Positions 6,343-13,552 of a DNA stretch of 13,576 bases are shown piece by piece. A model generated the notes under the pieces. That model saw only the letters and a list, made by a program, of their open reading frames with translations. It searched no databases and was not told where the DNA came from. This stretch comes from Roseiflexaceae bacterium UBA965 (GTDB lineage Bacteria > Chloroflexota > Chloroflexia > Chloroflexales > Roseiflexaceae), in NCBI GenBank assembly GCA_002292925.1, contig DBCF01000205.1, positions 2,215-15,790 on the forward strand. Reading direction: 5' to 3'. The translations under genes were made by a program, and so were the position numbers. Position 1 is the first letter of the stretch. Every line of letters begins with the position of its first letter.

Positions 6343-7785
6343 TTAATACGAACGGGCAAATACGACAAAGGTTTTGGCGGGGCGTCCGGTATAGATGCAG
6401 GTGCCGCCACCTTGGGGTTGGTCAATGGGGATACAGCGAATGGTGGCGCGGGTTTCGTCTTGGATGCGTTTTTCATCTTCGTTCGAGCCATCCCACCAGC
6501 AATAAGCAAAGCCAGTTTCGATTTGGGCTTTGAGTTCGTCATAGCTAGTGACGGTTTTGCTTCGTTCGGCCCGGAAGGCCAAGGCACGTTCGTAGAGCGC
6601 CGTTTGGATTTCGTCAAGCAAGGTGACGATGCGCTCGGTCAGGCCTTCTTGCGTCACAAAGCTTTTGCCGTCACGGCCTGGGATGTCGCGGCGGGCTAGG
6701 GCGACGGTGCCTTTGTCGACATCTTTGGGGCCGACTTCGATGCGCACGGGCACCCCTTTGACTTCCCATTCGTTGAATTTGAAGCCCGGCGAGAGGTGTT
6801 CGCGCTCGTCGATTTTGAAGCGTAGCTTCCCCTTCCAGCCGGTGGTGATGCGTTTGACAGCCTCCATGACAACGGCTTTTTCGGCGTCGTTTTTGAAAAT
6901 AGGCACAACCACCACTTGGACGGGGGCGAGGCGGGGTGGCACGATTAGGCCGTCATCGTCGCTATGGGCCATGATGAGGGCGCCGATGAGGCGGGTGCTG
7001 ACGCCCCAGCTGGTGGTCCAGGCGTGTTGGACGGTGTTGTTGTGGTCGGTATAGGTGATGTCAAAGGCCTTGGCGAAGTTTTGGCCAAGGTTGTGTGACG
7101 TGCCTGCTTGCAGGGCGCGACCATCTTGCATCATGGCTTCGATGCAGTACGAGCGGAGGGCTCCGGGGAACTTTTCTTTTTCGGTTTTGAGACCACGGAT
7201 GACAGGCACGGCCATCTCTTTTTCGACAAAGTCGGCATAGACGTCGTGCAGAATCATCAGGGTTTCGGCTTCGGCTTCGGCTTCACTGGCGTGGACGGTA
7301 TGCCCTTCTTGCCAGAGGAATTCGGCGGTGCGCAAAAACGGGCGGGTGCGCATTTCCCAGCGCATGACGTTGGCCCATTGATTGATGAGGATAGGCAAAT
7401 CGCGGTAACTGCGCACCCATTTGGCATAAAAGTAGCCAATGATGGTTTCGGAGGTGGGGCGAATCACATAGGGTTCGGTCAGCTTTTCGCCACCGGCATG
7501 GGTGACTTCGGCCACTTCTGGGGCAAAGCCCTCGACATGCTCGGCTTCTTTCATCAAGAAGCTTTTGGGGATGAGCAAGGGGAAGTAGGCGTTGACGTGG
7601 CCGGTTTCTTTGATGCGGGCATCGAGGCCAGCTTGGATGTGTTCCCATACGGCATAGCCGGTCGGTTTGAAGACGATACAACCGCGGACGACTTCGGCGT
7701 AATCGGCTAAATCGGCTTCACGTACGATATCGAGGTACCATTGGGCATAATCCTTGGCACGAGCGGTAATTCCTTCTTTGGCCAT
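6343..7785 (-). CDS. proS: Prolyl-tRNA synthetase, archaeal/eukaryote-like type
   Basis: This 480-residue class II synthetase charges tRNA-Pro with proline in the cytosol. Motif 2 is visible at about 142-165 (RWEMRTRPFLRTAEF, then GHTVH) and motif 3 at about 261-284 (GVSTRLIGALIMAHSDDDG). An anticodon-binding domain follows at about 287-400, and the protein ends in the Tyr480 characteristic of the archaeal/eukaryote-like class, also used by Thermus and Chloroflexi. The INS editing insertion of the E. coli type is absent. The C-terminal zinc domain keeps Cys429 and Cys463 but seems to have lost the other two usual cysteines (Ser434 and Thr466 occupy the equivalent spacing). The start at 7785 has AAGGA upstream; a longer frame to 7845 would run into the divergent promoter region. 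Confidence 0.96.
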   Translation of the reverse strand: MAKEGITARAKDYAQWYLDIVREADLADYAEVVRGCIVFKPTGYAVWEHIQAGLDARIKETGHVNAYFPLLIPKSFLMKEAEHVEGFAPEVAEVTHAGGEKLTEPYVIRPTSETIIGYFYAKWVRSYRDLPILINQWANVMRWEMRTRPFLRTAEFLWQEGHTVHASEAEAEAETLMILHDVYADFVEKEMAVPVIRGLKTEKEKFPGALRSYCIEAMMQDGRALQAGTSHNLGQNFAKAFDITYTDHNNTVQHAWTTSWGVSTRLIGALIMAHSDDDGLIVPPRLAPVQVVVVPIFKNDAEKAVVMEAVKRITTGWKGKLRFKIDEREHLSPGFKFNEWEVKGVPVRIEVGPKDVDKGTVALARRDIPGRDGKSFVTQEGLTERIVTLLDEIQTALYERALAFRAERSKTVTSYDELKAQIETGFAYCWWDGSNEDEKRIQDETRATIRCIPIDQPQGGGTCIYTGRPAKTFVVFARSY

Positions 7786-7820
7786 GAGTGTGCTGTCCTT
7801 CGTAAAAAATTGTTGTTGAT

Positions 7821-7862
7821 ATTGTAACACTTGTGGTGGCACCACAGAAATGCAATTACAAT
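7821..7862. promoter_or_regulatory. Divergent promoter region with central inverted repeat
   Basis: Between the divergent starts of proS (7785) and the esterase (7900) the sequence TACAAT appears twice as a -10 candidate. One copy lies on the minus strand at 7821-7826 and one on the plus strand at 7857-7862. Between them is a perfect inverted repeat, TGTGGTG G CACCACA (7832-7846). The -35 boxes are poor on both sides, which would fit an activator or repressor working from the central palindrome. The regulator is not identified. Confidence 0.4.
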
Positions 7863-7899
7863 GACGATAGATACAGAGATAAGTGAAAGGGAAATAGCG

Positions 7900-8745
7900 A
7901 TGACCACGCCATTTGTGTTGCCGTTATGGCCTGCGGGGACGATTGCCGTACCGGCGGATGCTTTGCCCGAAAAAGAGTTTGTGGGCGTATCGCAAGTCGG
8001 CACGCCGTTTGGGCAGGTGCGTAACGTCACTACCCCCAGCATCATCGTTTATTTGCCAGACCCGGCGATTGCCACGGGGACGGCGGTGGTGGTTTGCCCA
8101 GGGGGTGGCTATCATATTTTGGCCATTGATCACGAAGGGCACGATGTGGCGCGCTGGCTCAATGCTCGTGGGATTGCGGCGATTATTTTGAAGTATCGCT
8201 TGTTGCCTACCCCCGCCGATGACGAGGAGCATGCCGCCTACCTGAGTGCCAAGCTGTCAGATCCCCAAGAAATGCGGCGCTTGGCGGCGGCCCACGACCC
8301 GGCCATGCGGTCCGATGCCCTCGAGGCGATTCGGGTGGTACGGCGCAATGCTATCGCCTGGCGGATTAATGCACAACGGGTGGGGATTATGGGCTTTTCG
8401 GCGGGTGGGCATGTCACCACCACGGCGATGTTGCACTATACGTCCGATAGTCGCCCCAACTTTGCGGCGCCGATTTATCCGGTCTGGTTCGAAGCAATCA
8501 ACCCGCCCGCCGATGCGCCCCCCCTGTTTATCGCCCTCGCCAACGATGATGAATTCGGCGCCATTATTTTGGACAGTGTGGCGAATCTCACCAAGGCCTG
8601 GCAAGTGGCGCAGGTACCCGTCGAAGTGCATGCCTATGCCGGTGGTGGGCATGGTTTTGGCATGATGACCCGCCATCTGCCTTGTGATTATTGGATTGAT
8701 CGTTGGTATGAATGGCTGGTGTCACAAGGCTTCCAGCCAGCCTAG
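7900..8745 (+). CDS. Alpha/beta hydrolase, BD-FAE-like carbohydrate esterase
   Basis: The 281-residue protein has the oxyanion-hole segment CPGGGYHILAIDHEGHDVA (about 66-84), the nucleophile elbow GFSAGGH with Ser167, a likely acid Asp216 or Asp217 (ANDDEF), and His251 in GGGHGFGM. This pattern matches the bifunctional acetyl/feruloyl esterase-like family (BD-FAE), often annotated as acetylxylan esterase. It would remove acetyl or feruloyl groups from plant-type polysaccharides or oligosaccharides. No signal peptide is seen, so action inside the cell on imported sugars is likely. The start at 7900 is chosen for AAAGGGA seven bases upstream. An in-frame ATG at 7861 overlaps the -10 candidate and is rejected. 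The next gene, a glycoside hydrolase lipoprotein, begins 12 bp after its stop. Confidence 0.85.
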   Translation: MTTPFVLPLWPAGTIAVPADALPEKEFVGVSQVGTPFGQVRNVTTPSIIVYLPDPAIATGTAVVVCPGGGYHILAIDHEGHDVARWLNARGIAAIILKYRLLPTPADDEEHAAYLSAKLSDPQEMRRLAAAHDPAMRSDALEAIRVVRRNAIAWRINAQRVGIMGFSAGGHVTTTAMLHYTSDSRPNFAAPIYPVWFEAINPPADAPPLFIALANDDEFGAIILDSVANLTKAWQVAQVPVEVHAYAGGGHGFGMMTRHLPCDYWIDRWYEWLVSQGFQPA

Positions 8746-8756
8746 GAGTGGTGCCG

Positions 8757-10484
8757 ATGCGTCGTCGTCAATTATTTCAATTAGCTGGTGCCACGCTGGT
8801 GGCGGCCTGTGGTGTGCTGCCCGTAGCCCCTATCACGCTACAAATCGTGACAGCACCGCCCTATACGCAACACACCATCCTCGAGGTCGCATTGACGCTG
8901 CGTGAGCCGATGGCCGCCAATTACGACGTCGTGGCGACGGATCTCTGGGTCGAGGCGCAGTGTGGCACTACCCGGCTCCGGGTGCCAGCGTTTTGGTATC
9001 AAGATTTTGATCCACAAACGCTGGCACCCACCGGCACCCCAGGCTGGCGCGCCCGTTGTTTTTTGACCACAAATGGTGATTGGCAATTGATTGCGCGGCA
9101 TGGTACAGACCAAAGTGCGCCACTCGTGGTGTCCGTGGCGGTCGCGACCGATAAGACTGGCATGGTACAGATCGATGGCAACGGCTTTGCCTATGCCGAT
9201 GGGTCGCCGTTTGTGCCAATCGGGGTCAATCTGGGTTGGGCGACCGGCCAAGGGGCTCAGGTCATCAGCGACTATACCCGCTGGCTGACGCAACTGGCCG
9301 ATAATGGGGGCAATGCCAGCCGGATTTGGATGGCGTCGTGGTCGTTTGGGCTCGAGTGGCGCGATACACCCCTCGGCGATTACACCAATCGACTGCGCCA
9401 GGCCTGGTTGCTCGATCAGGTGCTCGCATTGGCAGCCGCTCGCGGGGTGCGGGTAATGTTGTCACTACTCAATCATGGCGCCTTTAGCACGACCACGAAC
9501 CCCGAATGGGACGCCAATCCCTATAACCAGGCCAACGGCGGCCCATTGACTGACCCGGCCCAATTTGTGACTGATGCCACGGCGCGCCGTTGGTTTGCCC
9601 AACGAGTGCGTTATATTGGGGCGCGCTATGCGGCCTCGCCGGCGGTATGGTGCTGGGAATGGTGGAACGAAATCAACTGGACGCCTATCCAAGAGCGCGA
9701 TTTGGCGCCGTGGTTGGGCGAAATGCAGGCAGTCATGCACGAGGTCGACCCCTATACCCACCCCATCACCAGTAGTTGGGCCAGTGTGAGTGCGACAAGT
9801 TTGTGGGATGCGCCCACGCTGGCGATGATGCAACACCACCTCTATAGCAGTGATGATGTGGTGCGCAGTCTCAACACCGCCCAGATCCCGATCCGCGCAT
9901 TGCTGGCGCAAAAACCGCTGTTGCTCAGTGAAGTGGGCCTCGATGCGGGTGGTGCCAACGCTCCAGACGGGGTGGAATATGTGCATTTACATAATACGGT
10001 GTGGGCGCCGCTGATGATGGGTTATGCCGGCACCGGGATGTATTGGTGGTGGGATAGTTGGCTTGACCCACAGCAGCATTGGACGGTCTTTGCGGGTATC
10101 AAGGAATTTGTGGCGGGCATACGCATGGCAGGGATGCGGCGTAGCGCTCCCAAATGTAGCGACAATGCGATTGCTCGGGGTATCTATGACGACACCCAGG
10201 CCTTGATTTGGGTGCGCCATGCCCACTATACCGCGCAAAAAGCAATGCAGGCGTACATGCAAACGTCCCAGCCCCCCGCAGATTGGCACTATGCGCCAAC
10301 CGCCTTGCCGTGGCAAACGCTGACGATTAAAGGGTTGCAGGATGGCCAGTATGCCGTGACGTGGTTCGATCCGCAGATGGCAATATGGGGGGCGACGGCG
10401 GCAACGACCGTGGCGAATGGGACTACCCAAATCGATGTACCGCCATTGACCATTGATATGGCGGTGCGCATCGTGCGGCAGTAA
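8757..10484 (+). CDS. Lipoprotein glycoside hydrolase, DUF5060-like plus GH5-like barrel
   Basis: The 575-residue protein opens with an Arg-rich, twin-arginine-like start and a lipobox VAAC with Cys18, so it should be exported and lipid-anchored. Residues about 25-135 form a beta domain resembling DUF5060 (VPAFWYQDFDP, then GWRARCFLTTNGDW). The (beta/alpha)8 domain follows at about 138-460: DGSPFVPIGVNLGW starts it, WWNE supplies the acid/base Glu305, and LLLSEVGLD supplies the nucleophile Glu392. A C-terminal beta domain (about 470-575) ends the protein. It probably cleaves beta-linked polysaccharides such as mannan or xylan outside the cell; the exact substrate is unknown. AGGAG overlaps the end of the esterase gene and fixes the start at 8757. 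A frame from 8712 lacks the signal sequence at its start. The pair probably forms an operon. Confidence 0.87.
   Translation: MRRRQLFQLAGATLVAACGVLPVAPITLQIVTAPPYTQHTILEVALTLREPMAANYDVVATDLWVEAQCGTTRLRVPAFWYQDFDPQTLAPTGTPGWRARCFLTTNGDWQLIARHGTDQSAPLVVSVAVATDKTGMVQIDGNGFAYADGSPFVPIGVNLGWATGQGAQVISDYTRWLTQLADNGGNASRIWMASWSFGLEWRDTPLGDYTNRLRQAWLLDQVLALAAARGVRVMLSLLNHGAFSTTTNPEWDANPYNQANGGPLTDPAQFVTDATARRWFAQRVRYIGARYAASPAVWCWEWWNEINWTPIQERDLAPWLGEMQAVMHEVDPYTHPITSSWASVSATSLWDAPTLAMMQHHLYSSDDVVRSLNTAQIPIRALLAQKPLLLSEVGLDAGGANAPDGVEYVHLHNTVWAPLMMGYAGTGMYWWWDSWLDPQQHWTVFAGIKEFVAGIRMAGMRRSAPKCSDNAIARGIYDDTQALIWVRHAHYTAQKAMQAYMQTSQPPADWHYAPTALPWQTLTIKGLQDGQYAVTWFDPQMAIWGATAATTVANGTTQIDVPPLTIDMAVRIVRQ
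8980..9029 (+). repeat. Long inverted repeat inside the glycoside hydrolase gene
   Basis: Arms 8980-8993 (GGGTGCCAGCGTTT) and 9016-9029 are perfect 14-bp reverse complements. Inside them GG-T-ATCAA (8995-9002) can pair with TTGATCC (9007-9013) with one bulge, giving a hairpin of about 50 nt in the mRNA. It lies in the DUF5060-like region and encodes VPAFWYQDFDPQTLAP. Confidence 0.75.
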
Positions 10485-10504
10485 ATTTTTGCAACATCAC
10501 ACCG

Positions 10505-10532
10505 TTGATGAGCGTATGATGAACGTTATTAT
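10505..10532 (+). promoter_or_regulatory. Candidate sigma-70 promoter before the 115-aa gene
   Basis: TTGATG (10505-10510) and TATTAT (10527-10532) are separated by 16 bp and lie about 20 bp before the start codon. The -10 box matches consensus at five of six positions and the -35 box at four. It would separate the following genes from the esterase/hydrolase pair. Confidence 0.4.
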
Positions 10533-10552
10533 GCAGAAAAAAGGAACCTACA

Positions 10553-10900
10553 ATGGCGACGATTGATCAGACACATCTGATTGAATACCTTGACGACATG
10601 ACGAGCCGCTTGGGCGTGACCTTTGCGGCGGTATCGGTGTTGACCGAAGCCGGTTTTGACGAAGAAAATTGTACTGTCACGGCACGTGGTGAATTACGGG
10701 CGGTAAGTGGCAACGAAATCAATCGCAATGTGCAAATCGTGGTATCCGTCTATGACACGCAAAAACGGGTGATTGGTACGAGTAGTACCACGGTCAATGC
10801 CGATGAGTTTTATCGATTTGATACCTTTGAAGTAGGGGTGTCAGTGCCACTGGCGGCCAGCAATGTCGAGGTCGTGCGGATTTATACCAAAAAATGGTAA
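10553..10900 (+). CDS. Small soluble protein of unknown function
   Basis: The 115-residue protein starts 7 bases after AAGGA, which supports the ATG. It has no signal peptide, membrane segment or cysteine pair (one Cys, in ENCTVTARGEL). After a short helix (about 6-18) it shows alternating strands: FAAVSVLTEAGF, CTVTARGEL, VQIVVSVYDTQKRVIGTSSTTVNA, FYRFDTFEVGVSVP and VEVVRIYTKKW. This order, with a strand followed by VYD and a polar turn, recalls the immunoglobulin-like fold of FxLYD-type domains, but the match is to general pattern only. It lies 22 bp before the DUF4126-like gene and could share its transcript. No function is assigned. Confidence 0.75.
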   Translation: MATIDQTHLIEYLDDMTSRLGVTFAAVSVLTEAGFDEENCTVTARGELRAVSGNEINRNVQIVVSVYDTQKRVIGTSSTTVNADEFYRFDTFEVGVSVPLAASNVEVVRIYTKKW

Positions 10901-10922
10901 GTGTACGGGTGAGGAGAAACCA

Positions 10923-11516
10923 ATGATGCCAACCACCGAATATGCCTTGATTTTGTTCGGAGCAATTACCGGCGTGGCCTTGAGTGCCGCCGTGGGGTTT
11001 CGGATTTTTGTGCCGTTTTTGGTGACTGGCATCGCCGTCAAGTTGGGTGTATTGCAGGTTGCCCCAGATTTTGCCTGGTTGGCGAGTTGGCCGGCCTTGG
11101 CGGTGTTTGCGGTGGCGAGTATCACCGAAGTGCTGGCCTACTACATCCCCGTGGTCGACCATGCCTTGGACGTGATTGGTTCGCCGGCGGCGGTGATTGC
11201 CGGCACGTTGTTGACCGCCTCGATGGTGGTAGGTATGGACGAATGGTTGCGCTGGTCGCTGGCGATTATTGCCGGCGGCGGGATTGCCGGCTCGTTGCAT
11301 GTCGGAAAATCGCTGGTGCGGGGTGTATCGACTGCCACGACTGCTGGGCTCGGCAATCCGATTATGGCCACCGGTGAAATATTTGGGTCGCTGACGACCT
11401 CCATCCTCGCCTTGATTGTGCCCGTCGCCATGGCGGCGATTGCCGGGATATCGTTGATTGTGGTGCTGTGGTTGCTGGTGCGCCGCCGCCAACGCCAACG
11501 GCAAGTGTTGGCATGA
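10923..11516 (+). CDS. DUF4126-like integral membrane protein
   Basis: The 197-residue protein is strongly hydrophobic, with about five or six membrane segments. These are about 6-40, 55-75, 88-105, 109-125 and 150-187, and it ends in a basic RRRQRQRQ tail that should face the cytoplasm. The opening GAITGVALSAAVGFRIFVPFL, the EVLAYYIPVVDHALD segment, the central GSPAAVIAGTLLTAS and the later STATTAGLGNP are typical of the DUF4126 family. Biochemical function of that family is not known to me. GAGGAG lies 6 bases before the first of two adjacent ATGs. Its TGA overlaps the ATG of the AlaX gene as ATGA (4 bp), which points to translational coupling. Confidence 0.82.
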   Translation: MMPTTEYALILFGAITGVALSAAVGFRIFVPFLVTGIAVKLGVLQVAPDFAWLASWPALAVFAVASITEVLAYYIPVVDHALDVIGSPAAVIAGTLLTASMVVGMDEWLRWSLAIIAGGGIAGSLHVGKSLVRGVSTATTAGLGNPIMATGEIFGSLTTSILALIVPVAMAAIAGISLIVVLWLLVRRRQRQRQVLA

Positions 11517-12214
11517 GCACGCACCGCTTGTATCTGCACGACGACCAATGTGTGGCCACCACTGCGACAGTGCAGGCGGTTGCAGATGGGGCGTTTACGG
11601 TTGATCAGAGTCCCTTTTTTGTGGGGGGTGGTGGTCAACCCTGTGACGTTGGTACCGTAGATGGCGTAGTAATTAGCGGTGTATCAGTAGACTCCGATGA
11701 TTGGGTGTGGCACCAGAGCGTTGCGGCGCTGACTGTCGGCCAACAAGTCGAATTGTTGGTCGATGCCCCGCGGCGGGCCATATTGTCGCGCTATCATACC
11801 GCCTTGCACGTGCTCAACACTTTGGCGATGGCGCATTACCAAGCCTGGATTACCGGCGCGCAGATGACCACTGACTATGCCCGTATCGACTTTGCCATGC
11901 CGTGGCTCGACCCGGTGGTGCTGGCCGACCTCGAGTTGCGTATGAACGAGGCTCTGGCGGCTAATCATGCTGTGCGGACCTATACCATGTCCCCCGAGGA
12001 ATTCGCCCAGCGCCCCGATTTGATTCGCACCTTGAATGTCAAACCACCCGTGTACCACGGGGTGGTGCGGATTGTCGAAATTGTCGGCTTTGATGGCCAA
12101 GCCTGTGGTGGCACCCATGTGCGCCATACCCACGAGGTGGGCGCCTGTACGATTTTTAAAAGCGAAAATAAAGGCAAACAAAACAAACGCCTCTACGTGC
12201 GCTTTGCGGATTAG
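11513..12214 (+). CDS. AlaX-type alanyl-tRNA editing protein
   Basis: The 233-residue protein corresponds to the free-standing form of the AlaRS editing domain. Such proteins hydrolyse Ser-tRNA-Ala or Gly-tRNA-Ala in trans. Residues 34-47 hold the glycine-rich element (SPFFVGGGGQPCDVG). The zinc and catalytic residues are present: His95 and His99 in HTALH, Cys198 and His202 in CGGTHVRHTHEVG. The C-terminal oligomerisation domain of AlaRS is absent, and length fits the medium AlaX class. The start is the ATG that overlaps the stop of the membrane-protein gene (ATGA); no strong ribosome binding site precedes it. A longer frame from 11468 would overlap the neighbour by about 49 bp and is disfavoured. 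Which mischarged tRNA it prefers cannot be read. Confidence 0.92.
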   Translation: MSTHRLYLHDDQCVATTATVQAVADGAFTVDQSPFFVGGGGQPCDVGTVDGVVISGVSVDSDDWVWHQSVAALTVGQQVELLVDAPRRAILSRYHTALHVLNTLAMAHYQAWITGAQMTTDYARIDFAMPWLDPVVLADLELRMNEALAANHAVRTYTMSPEEFAQRPDLIRTLNVKPPVYHGVVRIVEIVGFDGQACGGTHVRHTHEVGACTIFKSENKGKQNKRLYVRFAD

Positions 12215-12244
12215 TTCCGTATAATGGCGTGATTGCATGTCTAA

Positions 12245-12298
12245 TAGGGGCGAATAAACGGCGAATAAATTCGCCTCCATTCGCCCGTACGGGATGTG
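12245..12298. repeat. 54-bp nested palindromic repeat, copy 1
   Basis: The unit opens TAGGGGCGAATAAAC and ends with the palindrome CCCGTACGGG (12284-12293) and GATGTG. Inside it, GGGCGAAT (12248-12255) pairs with ATTCGCCC (12279-12286), and nested within that GGCGAAT (12260-12266) pairs with ATTCGCC (12269-12275) around AA. It resembles dispersed intergenic repeats of the REP or MITE kind. Confidence 0.85.
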
Positions 12299-12317
12299 GC
12301 CGGGTGCAAAGTGCGCG

Positions 12318-12371
12318 TAGGGGCGAATAAACGGCGAATAAATTCGCCTCAATTCGCCCGTACGGGATGTG
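12318..12371. repeat. 54-bp nested palindromic repeat, copy 2
   Basis: This copy matches copy 1 over all 54 positions except one (CCTCAAT in place of CCTCCAT). It is separated from copy 1 by 19 unrelated bases (12299-12317). The same nested pairing and CCCGTACGGG palindrome are present. Confidence 0.85.
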
Positions 12372-12374
12372 AAT

Positions 12375-12405
12375 GGCGAATAAATTCGCCTCCATTCGCC
12401 CGTAC
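12375..12405. repeat. Partial third copy of the nested repeat
   Basis: The inner hairpin and right arm of the repeat recur, from GGCGAATAAATTCGCC to CGTAC, but the left outer arm is missing and the terminal palindrome is broken (CCCGTACTGG). A last fragment, GGCGAATAATACGG, lies at 12425-12438. The remaining space to the reductase start holds only a weak AATAAT -10 candidate at 12429-12434. Confidence 0.8.
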
Positions 12406-12463
12406 TGGTGACGCCCAATATCGTGGCGAATAATACGGTCTCTCAGATAGAAAGAACCACACA

Positions 12464-13447
12464 ATGGAATACACCAAATTAGGCAACACCGGCATGGACG
12501 TATCGCGGATTTGTTTGGGGTGCATGGGCTTTGGCGATGCCGACGGCTGGATCCACAAATGGGCGCTCAACGAAGCAGACAGTCGCCCCATCATCAAAAA
12601 AGCCTTGGATTTGGGGATTAACTTCTTTGATACGGCCAACATTTATTCGATTGGCAAAAGCGAAGAATTTGTCGGTCGGGCCTTGAATGAGTATGCCAAT
12701 CGCGACGAAATCGTGGTGGCCACCAAAATTCACGGCAAAATGCATCAAGGCCCCAACGGGGGCGGCTTGTCACGCAAGGCGATTTTGAGCGAAATCGACA
12801 AAAGTCTGACCCGGCTGGGGATGGACTACGTCGACCTCTACATCATCCATCGCTGGGACTATAGCACCCCCATCGAAGAGACGATGGAAGCCTTGAACGA
12901 CGTGGTACGCGCCGGCAAAACCCGCTATATTGGGGCGAGTGCGATGTATGCTTGGCAATTCCAGAAAGCGTTGTTTACTTCGGAAAAACATGGTTGGGCG
13001 CGCTTTGTGTCGATGCAAAACCACCTCAACTTGATTTATCGTGAAGAAGAGCGCGAAATGATGCCGTTGTGTCGTGACGCCAAAATCGCGGTGACTCCGT
13101 ACAGCCCGTTGGCGGCGGGGCGCTTGACCCGTGATTGGTCGGCAGAGAGTTCGCTCCGAGCCCAGACCGACCAGACCGCCAAAAGCAAATACGATTCGAC
13201 TGCCGACGCCGACAAATTGATTGTCGAGCGGGTCGCGGAACTGGCCACCAAATACGCCGTGTCTCGCACGCATATTGCCTTGGCGTGGTTGTTGCACAAG
13301 CAACCAGTGGTTGCCCCGATTATCGGTGCCACCAAAATCGCCCATCTCGATGAGGCGGTAGCGGCCTTGCACGTGAAGCTGACCAGTGCCGATATGGACT
13401 ACCTCGAAGAGCCCTATGTACCACACCGGGTGGTAGGCGCCATTTAA
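12464..13447 (+). CDS. Aldo/keto reductase
   Basis: The 327-residue protein is an NAD(P)H-dependent aldo/keto reductase of the (beta/alpha)8 fold. The catalytic tetrad is Asp56 (FFDTANIYS), Tyr61, Lys88 (VVATKI) and His129 (YIIHRWD). The N-terminal hairpin MEYTKLGNTGMDVSRICLGCMGFG is typical of the family. The phosphate-binding C-terminal region shows APIIGATKIAHLDEAVAAL, with a loop and helix positioned for a nicotinamide cofactor. Length and overall sequence style resemble the E. coli YajO group, but its carbonyl substrate is unknown. The ribosome binding site is weak (AGAAAGAA). The upstream 250 bp are filled by palindromic repeats, so regulation by read-through from alaX is possible but the repeats may interfere. 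An intrinsic terminator follows 17 bp after the stop. Confidence 0.93.
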   Translation: MEYTKLGNTGMDVSRICLGCMGFGDADGWIHKWALNEADSRPIIKKALDLGINFFDTANIYSIGKSEEFVGRALNEYANRDEIVVATKIHGKMHQGPNGGGLSRKAILSEIDKSLTRLGMDYVDLYIIHRWDYSTPIEETMEALNDVVRAGKTRYIGASAMYAWQFQKALFTSEKHGWARFVSMQNHLNLIYREEEREMMPLCRDAKIAVTPYSPLAAGRLTRDWSAESSLRAQTDQTAKSKYDSTADADKLIVERVAELATKYAVSRTHIALAWLLHKQPVVAPIIGATKIAHLDEAVAALHVKLTSADMDYLEEPYVPHRVVGAI

Positions 13448-13464
13448 TTCGACGGCGATGTACG

Positions 13465-13511
13465 CCGGCGTGGAGGTGATGCGATTCACCGCTGCGCCGG
13501 TTATTTTTTTG
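13465..13511 (+). terminator. Rho-independent terminator of the aldo/keto reductase gene
   Basis: The arms 13465-13479 and 13486-13500 form a GC-rich stem of 15 positions (CCGGCG against CGCCGG at the base, two wobble pairs and one mismatch in the middle). The loop has six nucleotides and TTATTTTTTTG follows at once. Placement just after the stop codon and the T tract make this a textbook intrinsic terminator on the plus strand. Confidence 0.85.
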
Positions 13512-13552
13512 ATGAAAAAGCGAGCAGGTGGGCGGTGAATGGGCGCACGGGA

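Noticed and set aside
7261..7284. Microsatellite in proS (GAAGCC repeats on the coding strand)
   Set aside because: It encodes a short Glu-Ala run in a region where ProRS proteins are normally Glu/Ala rich, so it is ordinary coding sequence.
7108..7710. A 200-codon open frame on the plus strand
   Set aside because: It is antisense to proS, rich in Gly and Phe as expected of a shadow frame, and has no ribosome binding site.
12245..12405. CRISPR array
   Set aside because: The repeats have one 19-bp spacer only and the third copy abuts the second, the units are internally palindromic over 54 bp, and no cas gene is present.
11684..12418. A 244-codon frame on the minus strand over alaX and the repeats
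   Set aside because: It is antisense to the well-supported AlaX gene, and its N-terminal part only translates the nested repeats.
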